From Tetmemena sp. SeJ-2015 (lineage: Eukaryota > Ciliophora > Spirotrichea > Sporadotrichida > Oxytrichidae): DNA of 64,000 nt. Under the pieces are notes generated by a model. That model saw only the letters and a program-made list of their open reading frames with translations, had not been told where the DNA came from and searched no databases. The translations under genes and the position numbers were made by a program. Within the stretch, counting starts at the first letter, position 1. Each line of letters begins with the position of its first letter. The stretch lies in assembly GCA_027382625.1 (NCBI GenBank), contig JAJKFJ010022119.1, forward strand, positions 29,222-93,221, read 5' to 3'. Shown in pieces: positions 1 through 12,234 of the stretch.

Positions 1-771
1 CTCTACCAGTTAAACTCTAAACTTACTAGAGAAGTAGGGATACTTCTGAAGCTGCTTCATCCATTCGTCACTGATAACTATTCCTTGCTTCTTTTTTTTT
101 AGGGTCGTTCTTCCTCTACTAGAATCTCTTCCTGTGTGATTCTTCAATGATCTCTTTGAGGTACTCTGCAGGTACAGTAGCAAGGACGCCAAAGAGAACC
201 TTCGTTCTGGCAACTTGTGTTGAGAGTTGTTCCTTGTTAGGAAAGAATAGAGCAAACTCCGGATTCTCCCATCGCATCGTCATACATATTAGTGACTGAG
301 ATCTCAGGATTATTTGGGAATCTCCTTCATGTTGACATCGATTGTTTTGAGAGCTCTCTTCTCATCAAGAATTGCTTGAGGAACGAGATCTTTGTTCCAT
401 CCATTGTCGGAAGGAACAAACAAACTAAGATTATTGTTATTCTATAGCATGAGGCTTCTTACCTTGCTAAGTGAGGTTAAGATAAGTCTTCCTTGTTTCG
501 GAACCTGTTGCTCAACTTTTGCGCTTCCACTCTTAATCGCTTAACTTTCAAGTTTTCCACCATCTTGCCGAGTTACTCGTGTCTATTTGGAAAAATTCAA
601 AGTTATTATTTCATTTGATCTAGATGCCGAGGACTCGAAGCTAAAAGTCTTACTATTTAATAGTGGGATCCTATAGGATGACAAGGTGAAATAGATAGAG
701 CTAGAGAGAACTAAGCGAATCAGGTGCAAGTTGTGAAGATGAGCTCCTTTTTTATATGTGAGTGGCTCCAT
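1..771 (-). CDS. TBE-like transposon gene of unknown function, 3' part
   Basis: With TAA/TAG read as Gln, an ATG at 769-771 opens a frame of about 155 codons down to about 305. A one-base shift leads into a second frame (motif ENPEFALFFPNKEQLSTQVA, then AEYLKEIIEESHRKRF), and a further shift into a third (VISDEWMKQLQKYPYFSSKF) running to the window edge. The protein is basic and charged, with no domain I recognise. It diverges from the plus-strand zinc-finger/kinase gene starting at 1209. That gene ends in a telomere-like repeat, so this is probably another gene of the same TBE-type element (those elements carry three genes). Two frame changes are present; decay or sequencing indels could explain them. 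Confidence 0.5.
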
Positions 772-1208
772 TAAAATTAATTACTAATTATACTTAAACT
801 TAATTGTAGCAATACTAAAGTTGCTGCAAACTTAATTAGTAGCAGTTCAATCGCGTTGCAATGAAATTAGTAGCCAGCTATTTTAAGCCTTTTCGTGACG
901 GTCACATTACTAACTGGTTGCCAACGAATTAGTAGCACTCTAACTGCGTTTTGAACTTATTTCGTAGCAAAATCAAGCAGAAAAAGAGTTAAATATGGAG
1001 CTATCTAATAATAAATAAGAATAATGATAGCAGCTATTAACTGACATCTTTTGCACTATGATGTTCTCGTGAGTGCTCTCTACACCTAGGCAACAGCATA
1101 CATAAAATAAGTGGCTGGCTCTTCATAATTTAAAATTTGAATTTAAGGTGGCAACCAACCTAGCTAAGAGACATAGTACAGACCTTTAGCAAACAACAAG
1201 CTAAACTA
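772..1208. other. intergenic region between divergent transposon genes
   Basis: An AT-rich stretch between the minus-strand gene that starts at 771 and the plus-strand gene that starts at 1209. It should hold both promoters. I see no distinct motif, only short repeats of the type ttagtagca around 800-970. Confidence 0.35.
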
Positions 1209-2739
1209 ATGTTCCGAACAGCAACCAAACAAGATGCTGTGTGCACTAAGTGCAAGGGAAAGCTCTCTGAACTTTGAGCTCGAGCAAGAGGTCTCTGTGC
1301 TTTAAATTGTCAAGCCAAGAGTGGAAAAGGTCGGTGGGCGTTTAAACTATCGCCCCCTAATGCTCCTCTTGTTGCTGCTCAGAGATCAATGAGGAGAAGA
1401 AACTTTTTTGAATGCGAGTAATGTCAACGGACAGTTCGAATATCCTCGAGCCTCAAGGCGGCACATCAAGGAGTCCCCTCAAAGACAAACCTAAGATCTA
1501 TAGGAAGCATTAGAAAGTGGACGGTCGCTATCCTTGCTCAACTTGTGAGCAGATATTCTCTCACTCTGCCTTCCTCAAGAAACACATGGAGAAGAAAGAT
1601 ATGGCTGAGTTCGTATTTGAGGATAAAGAAACTTTAAAGATGGTGCCAGCTAAGAGGCAAGCACGATACCTTGACAAGGTTTAACTAAAGAGGAAGCAAG
1701 AGAGAAGAAGAGGAAGATTGAGTTCATGAATCAGAAGCCTTAGTTTATGTGTGTCTGTAAAGTTTCAGCTAGCTCAAAGCAAGGAAACTAACAAGCTTGA
1801 GAGTTGTAACTTTGGAGGAGTGTGTTCAAAATTACCCTCCACCTTGCTGATGCGAGCGAAGAGACACCATCATACAAGAAGGTATGCTTACAAGATCTTC
1901 CTTACGAATAATTCCTTTTAAAGAAGGAAGAGAGAGGTCTTGAGTTCGCGAACGAACTGAAGTGTTGAGAGAAGCGAGGACAAAAACTTGAAGTACGTTT
2001 TTCATCTTTCTTCCGATCTCTTATCGATCATGATTACATCGCCATTCGCCTTCCTAAATGGGAGATTACACTATAAGAGAATTTCTCAGCACGGGCGCAA
2101 CAAGTACTAGCTTACTTGCTATTCTCACTGACCTCGTTTGAGGAGTGATGGAAGTTGCATGATTGGGATTCGTGCACAGAAGATCTCAAGCAGAAGAACA
2201 TCATTGATAAAATTTAAATAATTCAATAAATTGATTTTAAAATTAGACTTCAACAGAGTTGTAAGAAGAGAAAACATTGGGAAGCATCGGTGCAAGGAAC
2301 TGCAGGCTACTTCCCATTGAGACAGACTTTTTCTTAACAGTTCAGTGCAGTGGACATTTTGGTCTATAGTTGCAACATACTTGAATGGATAGGAAACCAG
2401 AGGAATACTACTGGGTTTGAAAGTGAAGATGATGCAATATAATTCGCAACAAGACATTTGTAAGATAGACAAGGTATCGAACCTTTGAAAAAGTTAGTAA
2501 ACAAAGTAAAAATCAAGCACCTATGGAACCTAACACTCAGTTATCTGAGATAGAGGAAAGCACTTAAAGGTATAAAATTCAGAAGATATGAGCCAGACGT
2601 CAAGGTCACCTTCCTAGAAGACTTAGATTGCCTGTTTAGGGGTTTAAAATTTAGCATGATTATAAGTATTAATAAAGAAATTAATTATACACAACTTATT
2701 TTCACTTTCTTATCATATTATGGGGTTTTGGGGTTTTGA
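1209..2739 (+). CDS. TBE-like zinc-finger and kinase-like protein
   Basis: Read with TAA/TAG as Gln from ATG 1209. The N-terminal part has CTKCKGK and two C2H2-like fingers: FECEQCQRTVRISSSLKAAH near 1410-1470 and YPCSTCEQIFSHSAFLKKHM near 1530-1590. The C-terminal part (about 2029-2739) is open except for one TGA near 2145. It resembles a protein kinase C-lobe: TEDLKQKNII for the HRDLKPEN loop, QQIDFKIRL for the DFG segment, GTAGYFPL for the GTxGYxAPE segment, then SAVDILVYSCNILEWIG for helix F. The His/Arg of HRD and the Gly of DFG are changed, so activity is doubtful. A zinc-finger plus kinase gene beside a telomere-repeat end matches the 57 kDa gene of Oxytricha TBE transposons. At least two frame shifts (near 1280 and 1480) break it. 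Confidence 0.66.
2722..2738 (+). repeat. internal telomere-like repeat (G4T4)2G, likely TBE terminus
   Basis: Two perfect GGGGTTTT units plus one G sit inside the chromosome, overlapping the stop codon of the kinase-like gene. GGGGTTTT is the hypotrich telomere repeat, and TBE transposons end in C4A4C4A4 inverted repeats, so this is most simply the right end of a TBE-like element. The next three bases, AAT, fit the ANT target triplet known for TBE insertion. The left end lies outside the window. Confidence 0.75.
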
Positions 2740-4206
2740 ATGGTGAGAACCTAGTGAGGAGCAATTGTTGTAGTAGAAATAAAGTCTTCAGGAGAACCTG
2801 GCTGATCAGGTGAAAGATTATGTCACACGTAGTTATTGTAGACACAGCTAGTGAAGATGTGAATATGAGGCCTGACCACTAGCGTTTACCCTCGTAATAT
2901 TGCATAAACAGAGGAACCAGATTGATAAAATGGAAATATTTTTGAGATTTTTTTTAATTTTGAAATTTCTAATCAACACTAGAAGAAAGTTTGTGCGCCC
3001 TCGTAAGTTAGGAAGATTCAGATGTTCCCAGAAAGAGAGAGAGCAGACGATGGAGTCAGAAGTTGAATCCCTCTAGAGATTATCTCTCGTCCACAAATGA
3101 GAGCGCTGCATCATAACTAATTAATTAATGGTTGTTAAGAACGAGGCTTTACCTGTTATTATAGTATTTTATTTATAAAGGATTAAATAAGTTCTACCTA
3201 TTTCCTTAATTTAATTTTAAGTAATATAAGTTGGACTGAGATCATTTAATAATTTTTTTATAATAGAAGAGTGAAATATTATTTGAGTAGAATTAGATTA
3301 TAGAGTTGACATCTGACATAACAAATTATAATTAAATAAATAATTTTAATATTTTTTCATCCCTCCAAATCGTTACTCTTCATGTTTGTTTTTTTTGTGT
3401 TGGATTCTGATCTGGATTCTTCTTATCTGATCTAGGATCGGGAGGTTAGACTAGTTAACATGTTATATTACATAATTGAGTTAGATTTATATTATTTTAC
3501 CTTGCTGGCTGATCTGTATATTTAATATATGATGAGTAGATGTAGATTATCGGCGGTAGGTATTTTTAAATTCTTGACTTAAATATACTAAGGTATCATC
3601 TCTGTAATTGCCAACTTTAGATTAATATTTCATTTATTAAAATAAATATCAGAAATAAGATGACACAAGAAATAAAGAGGAGAAGTATGGACATTAAAGA
3701 CTACCGAGATTTTATAATAGCAGACTTTGTAAGTAAACCTTTTTCATCTTAAAATAATTTTTGTGATTAATTTTGAGTTTAGCGGGCATTTAAAAAATTT
3801 TCTAACTTTATTGTAGAAGAACTAATTAATTTAGAAAAGGCAGTTTGGGATACTGGAGAGCTTCCAGGTCTAACTCTTTCACTAATAAAATGGTTAGAGC
3901 AAAAATATATCCATTATTTGTGCTTTTAATCATCAGAGTTCAGAGATAAAGGTAACATTTGAACTCGCCATAACTATTTTCTAAAACAGTGCATTTAGGT
4001 GTTGAGTTACATTAAGGCGAAGCTAATGAAATGACAATGGATAAAATAAAACTATAGGATTAAAATCTTCTATTTATAATAAGACTTGGGAGAAGCGCAT
4101 TTAAAAAATTAACCAGTACCTTTAAAGCGATAAATTAGTAATTGAGTGTATTTCTAATATTAAATTACCTAATTGTATTTTGCCTATATTAATTTACTTA
4201 ATAAAA
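2740..4206. other. AT-rich non-coding stretch
   Basis: No convincing open frame in the Gln code and no clear repeat. Possibly germline-limited spacer next to the transposon end. Confidence 0.4.
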
Positions 4207-4813
4207 TATAGGATGAATATGATTGTATGGTCAAGGGTAAGGAAAACTTAATAAAAATATAATTCTTGAGAAAAGTGATATATTTATATTAAATTAGAGA
4301 TAGTTTAAGCATTAAGTTTTAAATTTAATATGTGAGCCATCTCAAACTAGATCATCGCAAAGAATATAAACACCACCGCCTCTGTCTGAGTTATAATTTT
4401 TGCTTCAGAGTTTTGAGCAGTTGTCTGTTGAGTGTAAGAGTAGACTCCTATGTTGTAATCAGTTATAGTTTTTTTATGAGTGTGATGTTAATTCCTTTCT
4501 AGAGATTGCTAAAAAATATGCAAATTAAAGTATACTTTTGTAACTGTTTTACCTTTTAAGATGCGTATCTGCTTATCGGGAGGGAAATCTTTCTTGTCCT
4601 AGACGCTTGCCTCATCGGCTGCCACCTTCAAGCTGTACAAGTCAATCTCAGTGTTGTTGGTGAGGTAGTCGTATTAGTTGCTGATGTTGTTGTTTTAGAC
4701 ACTTAAATAAAGAGGTATCTAACATAAAGCGTAGTTTATTCTGAATGACATAACAAGGACGAATATATTTCTAAGTTAAACTAATACGATGATATATTCA
4801 TATTAAACCTATA
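4207..4813 (-). mobile_element. ubiquitin-like inverted-repeat element, copy 1
   Basis: Bounded by imperfect inverted ends: TATAGGATGAATATGA at 4207 and, inverted, ATATTCATATTAAACCTATA at 4794-4813. Its interior matches four other copies (near 28945, 37021, 39936 and 47514), sharing blocks such as TTAAATTAGAGATAGTTTAA and GTCTGTTGAGTGTAAGAGTAGACTCCTA. The coding strand is minus, from a Thr-rich start near 4700 towards 4300. The conserved ATCCCTCCCGATCAACAG block, which encodes IPPDQQ elsewhere, is degraded here. This is the most decayed copy. Confidence 0.6.
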
Positions 4814-5146
4814 ATAATTAATTAGCACCTATTTTTAATGAACTTGGCACCGATAGCCAGCGAGATCTAAGTGGATCAGACTCTGTGAGTGAGTTATCTT
4901 AACGATTAAACTTAGCAAAGTTCTACACCTTTGCTAATTGAGAAAGAGATAAAAAGCTTCACTCCAAGAAAGCTTAGCTTCTCGAGGTAAAGTTTTATAG
5001 ACAAACTTAATCATGATCTAGGCTTTTATATGCTCAAGACTTATGAAACGTATTATTAAAGACTTCATAATTACATTTAAAGAAAAATAAAAACATTCCT
5101 CCGTCCTTCATTATCTCAATATGGTATCAAAGATTACAGGCAGCCT

Positions 5147-6910
5147 ATGACATAAAAATTAGATTGAAAATCAAAACAACCCAATTACAACAAGCAAGAA
5201 ACAAAAACCTCCTCGACTACCTCTTCAGATGGAAATTTAATCAAAGAAATTCATAGACGAGTAGAGAAAGAATACTTGAACACATCTCTAGGCAACATCG
5301 ATATAGTGCATTCTTAAGCTAGGATATCTTGGTTTATATCAGATTAAGTTTCTTCTCTGGATGCAAATACTACTCTGCTCACTCAAAAAAATTCGATGAA
5401 ATAGTTCGAAAGTGATCCTAGATACTATTCCGTTTGCTTTGAGAAGCACCCAAGAAGACAATAAGACATTTTCAACAAGTTTTTCAAACTAAGAGATTAT
5501 GTGAAAAATAAAAACATTTATTCATCTCTCAGACTAAGTTATCAAGAATTCCTTTTGCACTTGCAATCATATTTCATTACTAGATTTGGAGGGCATGACT
5601 CTGCTCTCTATCCCCATCTACTTTCTTTGAACACTTTGCCTTAAAGCTTTGATGAGAATCATGACTTGCTCCAGGTTATATTGAAAGTGATTTATAATTT
5701 TTTTTAAGACAAAGATTTCCCTTTAGAACCTTAGTTAATAGCACTAGTTTTTTAGCATTTTCCTTCACTAATTTTAGCTAAAATACTCAATAAGAGAGAT
5801 TTAAAATATTTTTTTGAGATTTATCTCGGAGATCGAGGGTGCTCGAAAAACCAAGTCGAGTTCATTAAACGAGGCCTTTAACTTCTTGAGGTTGGGTTAG
5901 ATAGTCAAGATTCTAGAAGTTAAAGACTATGAATTTAGAGAAACTATTATCATTCTCCTAGCATAAGTCGTTGTTATTTGGATCCTATTCCAATGATTAA
6001 TTGCATTTCCTCCTGATTCTTCCAAAAGACTACTTGTTCAATATATTAAAAGAGTTAGATCGAGTCAACATCCCTCTTTTAAGACTTATGGTTGTTTGCC
6101 AGTAATTTATAAGATTCCTAAGACAGTAGAAAAGTGTAGGATCGAGACAGGCAAACTTGGTGAGGAAAATCAATAAATTCATATCAAATTCGCATTAAAA
6201 CTTACAAAAGGCATTAATATTGACCACATTGAACCTACCATCAATAAATAAAATTGCTGCACACAAGTTTCTGTTGACTAGATAATGGCTCTTCAATCAG
6301 ACTCCAAGAGGTGTGCGAGAACGAGAAACACACTCACTACTTAGAGATGGCTTCGTCTTGTATCTTATCTTCTCAGAAGAGTTTTTTTCGGTGACACATG
6401 CCTACTGCCTCTAGAAAGACTTGAGAGATTGGGCTAGTTGAAATATATTGTCTTGGAAAAAGGTCTAGCTCATCTTCACTAACGGTATTAGAGATCCTAG
6501 ACGCTTTGGTAATAAAATATTTAGGGTCAGGTCTATCAGTGCTCGCTATAAATTGATTCTATGATGTGAAGCGTGACTATGATCTCGTGATTATTGACGA
6601 GTTCGATTAGATAATAAAAAAATACGATTCACAAGTGCAAACACTAAAATAGTCTGAGTGTTTGGATTTAAATGTTACTCAATCTTATATATTTAGTTGA
6701 ACGATTGAATCTGGAGCCAAGAGCATTTTATCAGATTATAGGGTAGTCCGGACGTTAAGAGTTTTTAAAGAGAAGTAGAATTAATCTCAGGAGTTAAGCA
6801 ATATTTAGGAGGCTTAATTTAGCCTTTAAGTTGCGCCATAGAGAGACTTAAATGGCTGGAAGGTGAAATCGAAAATTAAAATATCTAATCCTATTCATAA
6901 TTTTGTATGA
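5147..6910 (+). CDS. DExD-motif (helicase-like) protein, germline gene
   Basis: Open in the Gln code in three long pieces. About 5165-5930 is continuous for roughly 250 codons (NTSLGNIDIVHSQARISWF, FNKFFKLRDYVKNKNIYSSL, EIYLGDRGCSKNQVEF). About 5975-6490 is a second piece (PDSSKRLLVQYIKRVRSSQH, GLAHLHQRYQ). About 6560-6910 contains YDLVIIDEFDQIIKKYD at 6578-6628 and ends at TGA 6908-6910. The VIIDEFD string looks like the Walker B/DExD box of superfamily 2 or AAA-type NTPases, but I cannot place a P-loop, so the class is uncertain. Frame changes occur near 5930 and 6500. The next frame starts at ATG 6907, overlapping the stop codon. Confidence 0.5.
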
Positions 6911-7480
6911 TGAGTCAGAGAAGTAATCCTCACAGAAAGAAGTTGAAAAAGCTAATATTGCTAAAATAAAGGAGGTAGTCAGAATGTAATACAAATTGGC
7001 ATCCTGCTGAAGTTGATTTTATGCTTGTTTATTAAATAATTAAGACATTTAAATTTTAATGGAACAAGTATAGTCCTTGCAATTAAACAAGAAGAGAACT
7101 CCTCATCAGTGAACTGGTATTACTTGAAAGTAAAATTTCATCAATCTGTTGATAAATTTCAGTGTTAAGAATACTACTAGAAGACTAAAGAAGAAAACCG
7201 TACTTATAGCTTTGAATGAGGAGACTTAGAAAATTAAGCAAATACATTAGAGTAGTTTGGCTCTAAGATCTTTGGCAACTCAAGTGCAGATTATGACAAT
7301 CATAATCTGAATTTACTAAAATTGAGGTGACTAAATCAAACCTCTAACAGCTTGCATGTTCCCTCTATTAAAAATAAAACATTCAAATAAATAAACTGAA
7401 ATATAATTTAATAAGCTAGAATTTTACTTTTAGATTAATTTTGATTTCTCCCTTTATGAAAAAAATATGAATACATTAGA
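6907..7480 (+). repeat. dispersed coding repeat, copy 1 (PAEVD module)
   Basis: An 82-codon Gln-code frame runs from ATG 6907 to TGA 7150-7152 and includes RRQSECNTNWHPAEVDFM. The second half, to 7480, continues in other frames. From about 6965 to 7480 the DNA is collinear with 48466-49010, which encodes RRQSKCNLNWNPAEVDYM. Conservation of the peptide, including a TAG read as Gln, argues that both copies derive from a real protein. A possible Cys pair (FKCQECKQQHVTRRL) is visible in copy 2. Function unknown. Confidence 0.55.
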
Positions 7481-7820
7481 TGTGGCATTTTATTGAATTT
7501 CATAAAAAATTTAGTAATGCAGATTTGGCGTTTTGTTTGTTAACCAGAACAAGAGTTTGGTAGCAAAACACGAAATTCAAGCAAGATGGAAAAGTTTTTA
7601 TAGGGTGAGGTAAAATCTGAGAGACAGGAACTGCAGATAAGAGGAAGAAGCAACTGATCTAGAGACCTATTACAATAACTCTCTCTTCCTATTTCGAATT
7701 GCTCTAAAGCTTTTATCTTATTAAAATTCATGAAACAAGCAATGGAGGAGATGCTAGACTTGGAGGAAATATTAGATGAGATAATTAAAAAGAGGAACTT
7801 TAGAATGTCATCCAATCAAA

Positions 7821-8501
7821 TATAGATTGAATACGAATAGTTGATTGGTGACTACTATATCTTAAAATAAATGATTTTTATTTATTTTTTTAGAGTGAGC
7901 GCCAGTCCTTGACTGTTTTAATTATTTAAATTTAATATAAAAACTAATCATAAAATGTAAGGAGGAGGTTGAGCTCCTTGTCAATCTGTGATCTGTACTA
8001 GAATAACTTGAGCTACTGTATTATCTTCGTCATAATCTTGGGAGGACTGGCAGACTTTCATCATAAAAATCTAAAACGATATTAAAGATAATTTAAATAT
8101 AGAACTAACCGTCAAGCTAGTCAGATACAATAAGAAACACTCTCCATACTAATTCAAATAAAAAAGAGCTCCCTCTTCCAACTAAAAGCCTATAGACACG
8201 ACAGATATATTCAGTCAGATTTTAGATGTTGCCGATGATTTTTATTACAAGTATGAACAAGACATCAAAATGAATGAAAAGTTAAGCAAACAAACCAAAT
8301 AAATAAGCAATGACTAAATTTAAGCAATGTAAACAAAGCTGGCAAGCAGTAATTCTCTGAGTAGTCATTTAAATCCTCAATTATTATTTTTTATAAATAA
8401 ACAAAAAAACAGTCAAGGACTGGCGCTTACACTAAAAGCATTAAAAATCATTTATTTTTAAGATATAGCAGTTGCAATCAACATTTCATATTCAACCTAT
8501 A
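7821..8501. mobile_element. foldback element with ~95-100 bp inverted repeats
   Basis: The left arm, 7821-7920, starts TATAGATTGAATACGA. The right arm, 8407-8501, is its near-perfect inverse, starting TATAGGTTGAATATGA on the other strand. Both share ATATCTTAAAATAAATGATT and GCGCCAGTCCTTGACTGTTT. The loop of about 486 bp has no convincing gene. The outermost 16 bases resemble the ends of the ubiquitin-like elements, so the two families may use the same transposition machinery. Non-autonomous MITE-type element. Confidence 0.85.
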
Positions 8502-11500
8502 ATTATTCGATAAAATGAGATCCTTTCATATCTTCTAAAATATCAAATATCTAATGAGACTAGAATGACGAGACTTTAAACTAAACTAAAATTTTATATG
8601 TTGTTTGTGAACGTTTTGCTTCGATGTGCAAAGAATTAATAGATTGTATTCAATTTCTCTATATTTTCTAATTAGGTATGCTGCCTAATTGTTTTGTTTA
8701 TGTGTAAAATGATATTTTATTTATAATAAGAATTTATTTTAAAGATGAATTTTTGATTTGAAGAAGAATTCAAAATTTAAGATATATATATGAGATAATT
8801 AGACGTCAATTAAAATTGATCAGGCTATATATTTGACCCTTATTTCGGTGGCAACTTATATATTTTTGGCTCATTTCAGAAGCAGCATCTAGATTCTTTC
8901 ACAATTTTCATGTTTTAGCTTTTATAACTCTGAAAATTGTTATTCACAAGCATAGAAATATTGGCCACCTTCTGGAGAGCATGGAACGCATACTCTCTCT
9001 AAAAAACATGCACAGACTGAAAAAATCTCCAAGTTTTTCTATCCTTATATTGTTAGTTTGATTTGTATGCCTTTCTGCTGTTCTCCATTCTTAATAGCTG
9101 TAATTCATTTAATTAAGTATAACTAAAAATAAATAAGTATAAACTTAGTGGAATTAAAATAAATATATCCTCATTACTTTAAAACATTATACTAATCGCT
9201 GAGAATTTAATAAAAAAGAGAATTAATTGAAAATATAAGCAATAAATTTTAAATTCGTGGCAGTTGATGTGAAACATTTTGAGTTGAAATTACTACCATT
9301 CTATTTCATCCATGCAACATCTTCGTAGGAGATATGTTTAAAGAGTTACCTCGGTCAGAAGTTCTTGAACTTGACTAATTTGCGGATTCTAAGTTTGTGG
9401 CATAATCTTCTCTTCACAGAGAGCTCCTATCGGATGGTAGCAGAACAACTTCATATTATATTTTAAAGAGCTATCGAACAAGCACCACTTTGAGGTAGCT
9501 AGCTCACAATTTAACGGACAAAATTTACTATTTTTCATTTATTATTCCTTTTTTAATTTAATTTTAAACTAATAATAAGATCTTGATTACTCTTCTCTCA
9601 TTCTTAATTCCAACTTGCCATTTGTTAATTGATGTATAAGAAGTGATAAGTAAATTAAGTTTTCTTAAATCATTTGAACTTTAGCAATTATTAGCGGATA
9701 GAGCAAGAAGACAGAGCTTAGCTTATGTAGCATTTGAGAAGTGAATTCCAACTAGTATTCTGTCCTTCAACTAAATCTAGCAGAAAATGATATTGTAAAA
9801 GTAGAATTAGAAAACTATACTGCCACTTTTTTGGTGAAGGCAGAAACTGAAAGATACATTCAGGTAAGATTGGTTATATTTACTTACTAAGTTTTATCAA
9901 TCTTAGACAGTCTTGAAGATTCATCCACTAAAATTGAAGAAGTTTGCCTAGAGCTCAGTATTATTTTTAGCGATTTTGTTTACTTTTTAGATTCGCAATC
10001 TTATAGACTTTATAATCCTTTGAAGACCTGAGCTGCCAGTTAATATATGTTTTAGTTAGAAAGCCATTTATAATTCAAATTAATTAAAAGTCGTTTGATA
10101 TTTAAATTAAATGTTTCTGAAGAGAGAAGAATTTTTATTCTCAATTGCTCAGATTATGATATCTTGGATAGAGGCAACTGATGGATTCTATTATAGGTAG
10201 GATACGATTAGTGAATCTATAATTTAAAATGCAGGCTTATAAATTTATAAAGACTTATCATTGCTGAACACGATTTTCAATGCGCATTTGCCTCTACTTA
10301 ATCAATTTCATTTTGATTTATTTGAAGTGTTCATAATTTGTCTATAAAAAAAATTAGTAAATTTGCTTACAGACCCTCAACCAAATTTCTTAATGTTTAA
10401 GTCTTAGATTGTGATGAGCTTTTACTTACCCTTATCTTATATTTGAACCATGATTCTCTTTGCGCATTGTCCTTGAAAAGTGATTTCAATAGTCTCAAGT
10501 CCATGGGTGCGCTTGATGGCTTCTTGCTCTCTCAAAATGTTCTTATCTAAATGCAATTATAAGTCTATTATAATCACCATTATTATCGCTAAATTTTAGC
10601 TAATCTTAAAAATAGTCATCATAATAAATTTTAGAGAATGAGGGTTTACATACTATACCGTAGTTTATTGAAATTGATTGGAAATTGTGAAAGGTCTATC
10701 CTTCTGCTTCTAAATTTGATCTCCTCGTCCATGGTTTTTATTTTAATAAATGAAATTGCAAACTGAATATATTAATTAAATTGCTGTTGACTTTTCCCTT
10801 AATAAAGATGTATTTAAAGTAAAAGCAACCATTAATCATCTAATCATATTCACCCTATATTGAAAAAAGAACCACTAAAGTAAACTTGCATTCTTTGGAA
10901 AACTTTAAGAAAATAAAGCAAATAAATCACACTAAGAGAAGACAGCCTGACAGGTGGAAGATACATTTATCCTGTATTTCGTATGTAATAACCTTCATTC
11001 AGCAATTTTATCTTAAATATTAATAAAGTAATTAATTTTGGATCACTATTATTTTAAATTAATTTTAAAATAAATATTTTAATTTATATTTTTTATTTAT
11101 TCTCTAAGCGGCAGCCAATTTGCATATTAAAATAAATATGTATTTATATAATTTTAATAAAATAAAATATTTATCAACTTTACAAAAATAGATGCTTCAT
11201 AATTTTGAAATGTTTTTGGTTTATGAATTCCTTAATTTTATAAAAATAGACCATAGATAAAAACATAAAGTATACTTACTGTATTTATACAAATTAATAC
11301 TTCATACATTTCTTATATTCGCAATATTATTTAAAGATATATAAGACGAGTGCATAGCTACTTATTATATTATACATCATTACGATAAATAGATTGAAAC
11401 AAATTTATAATTTAAGAATTCAGAAGAAAAAAGTATTTAAAATATTAGATAAAACTTTACAAATAAAAAGACTTATTAACTACTCATTAATTTAAATATA

Positions 11501-12234
11501 TAAGTGTATAGCAAGATATTATTAGATTTATTTTGATAGATACAGATTTATCAAATTTAGATTTTGGCTTATAGAAGACTATTATCGTAATATATTCAAA
11601 TGATTTAAAATATTTTAGGCATTTTTAATTATGATAAATTTGAGTGTATAAATTCACTCTTTTATTCTTAATTATTTTCTATAAATGATTCTTGTGTTCT
11701 TATGTTTAATTGGCTTATCTAAATTAAATCTTATAAAAATTAAGTAAGCTTAACTAACACGAAAGCTAAAAAAGAGAGTCTGGAACAGATGGCACTTACC
11801 ATATTTGTAGTATTAAGTAAATCATCAAAACCTATATTAACCTCAGACTAGGGAACTGACTCTCCATACTTTTCTTTAATTATAGCATCAATAAAAGCTT
11901 GTAAGGCTTCACTGAAGGTGAGTGAGAGAATCGAGCTTCCCGATAGTTGTTATTGGCTGATAGGTGAAGTGATGGTTAGACTATCTTTACTAAATTGAGT
12001 GCAGAGTGAGCAATATACTGCGTTTTTAAGATGAAGAGAGTTTTCACAATTTTTAATTATTTAAATGAGAAGTTTTAAGAGAAATATCAATATAAAACTA
12101 AATTAAGCTCTTGTCTTCATTAATATATTCATTTAAATACCAAAAATAATTCATAAAATTACCAAATTTAATAACAATCCATTCTGTAATTATAAAGCTA
12201 AAAAATAATTTAAACTCAGTTTTATTTATCTTAC
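8502..12234. other. AT-rich region with little coding
   Basis: Mostly AT-rich with short open stretches. It holds a copy of a dispersed repeat at 9195-9560 (listed separately). At about 10850 there is a lone ATATTCACCCTATATT motif like the end of the ubiquitin-like elements, without a partner I could find. I see no gene between 9570 and 12230. Confidence 0.4.
9195..9560 (+). repeat. dispersed repeat family C, copy 1
   Basis: Shares GAGAATTTAATAAAAAAGAG at its left and TTTAAAGAGCTATCGAACAAG further in with 33950-34340; a third relative is at about 14770-15070. In the Gln code the copies encode related peptides: RMVAEQLHIIFQRAIEQAPL here and MIKEEVHINFQ followed by AIEQVADQG at 34200. A long frame also opens from ATG 9331. 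Function unknown; probably a small degenerate mobile element with a short gene. Confidence 0.45.
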
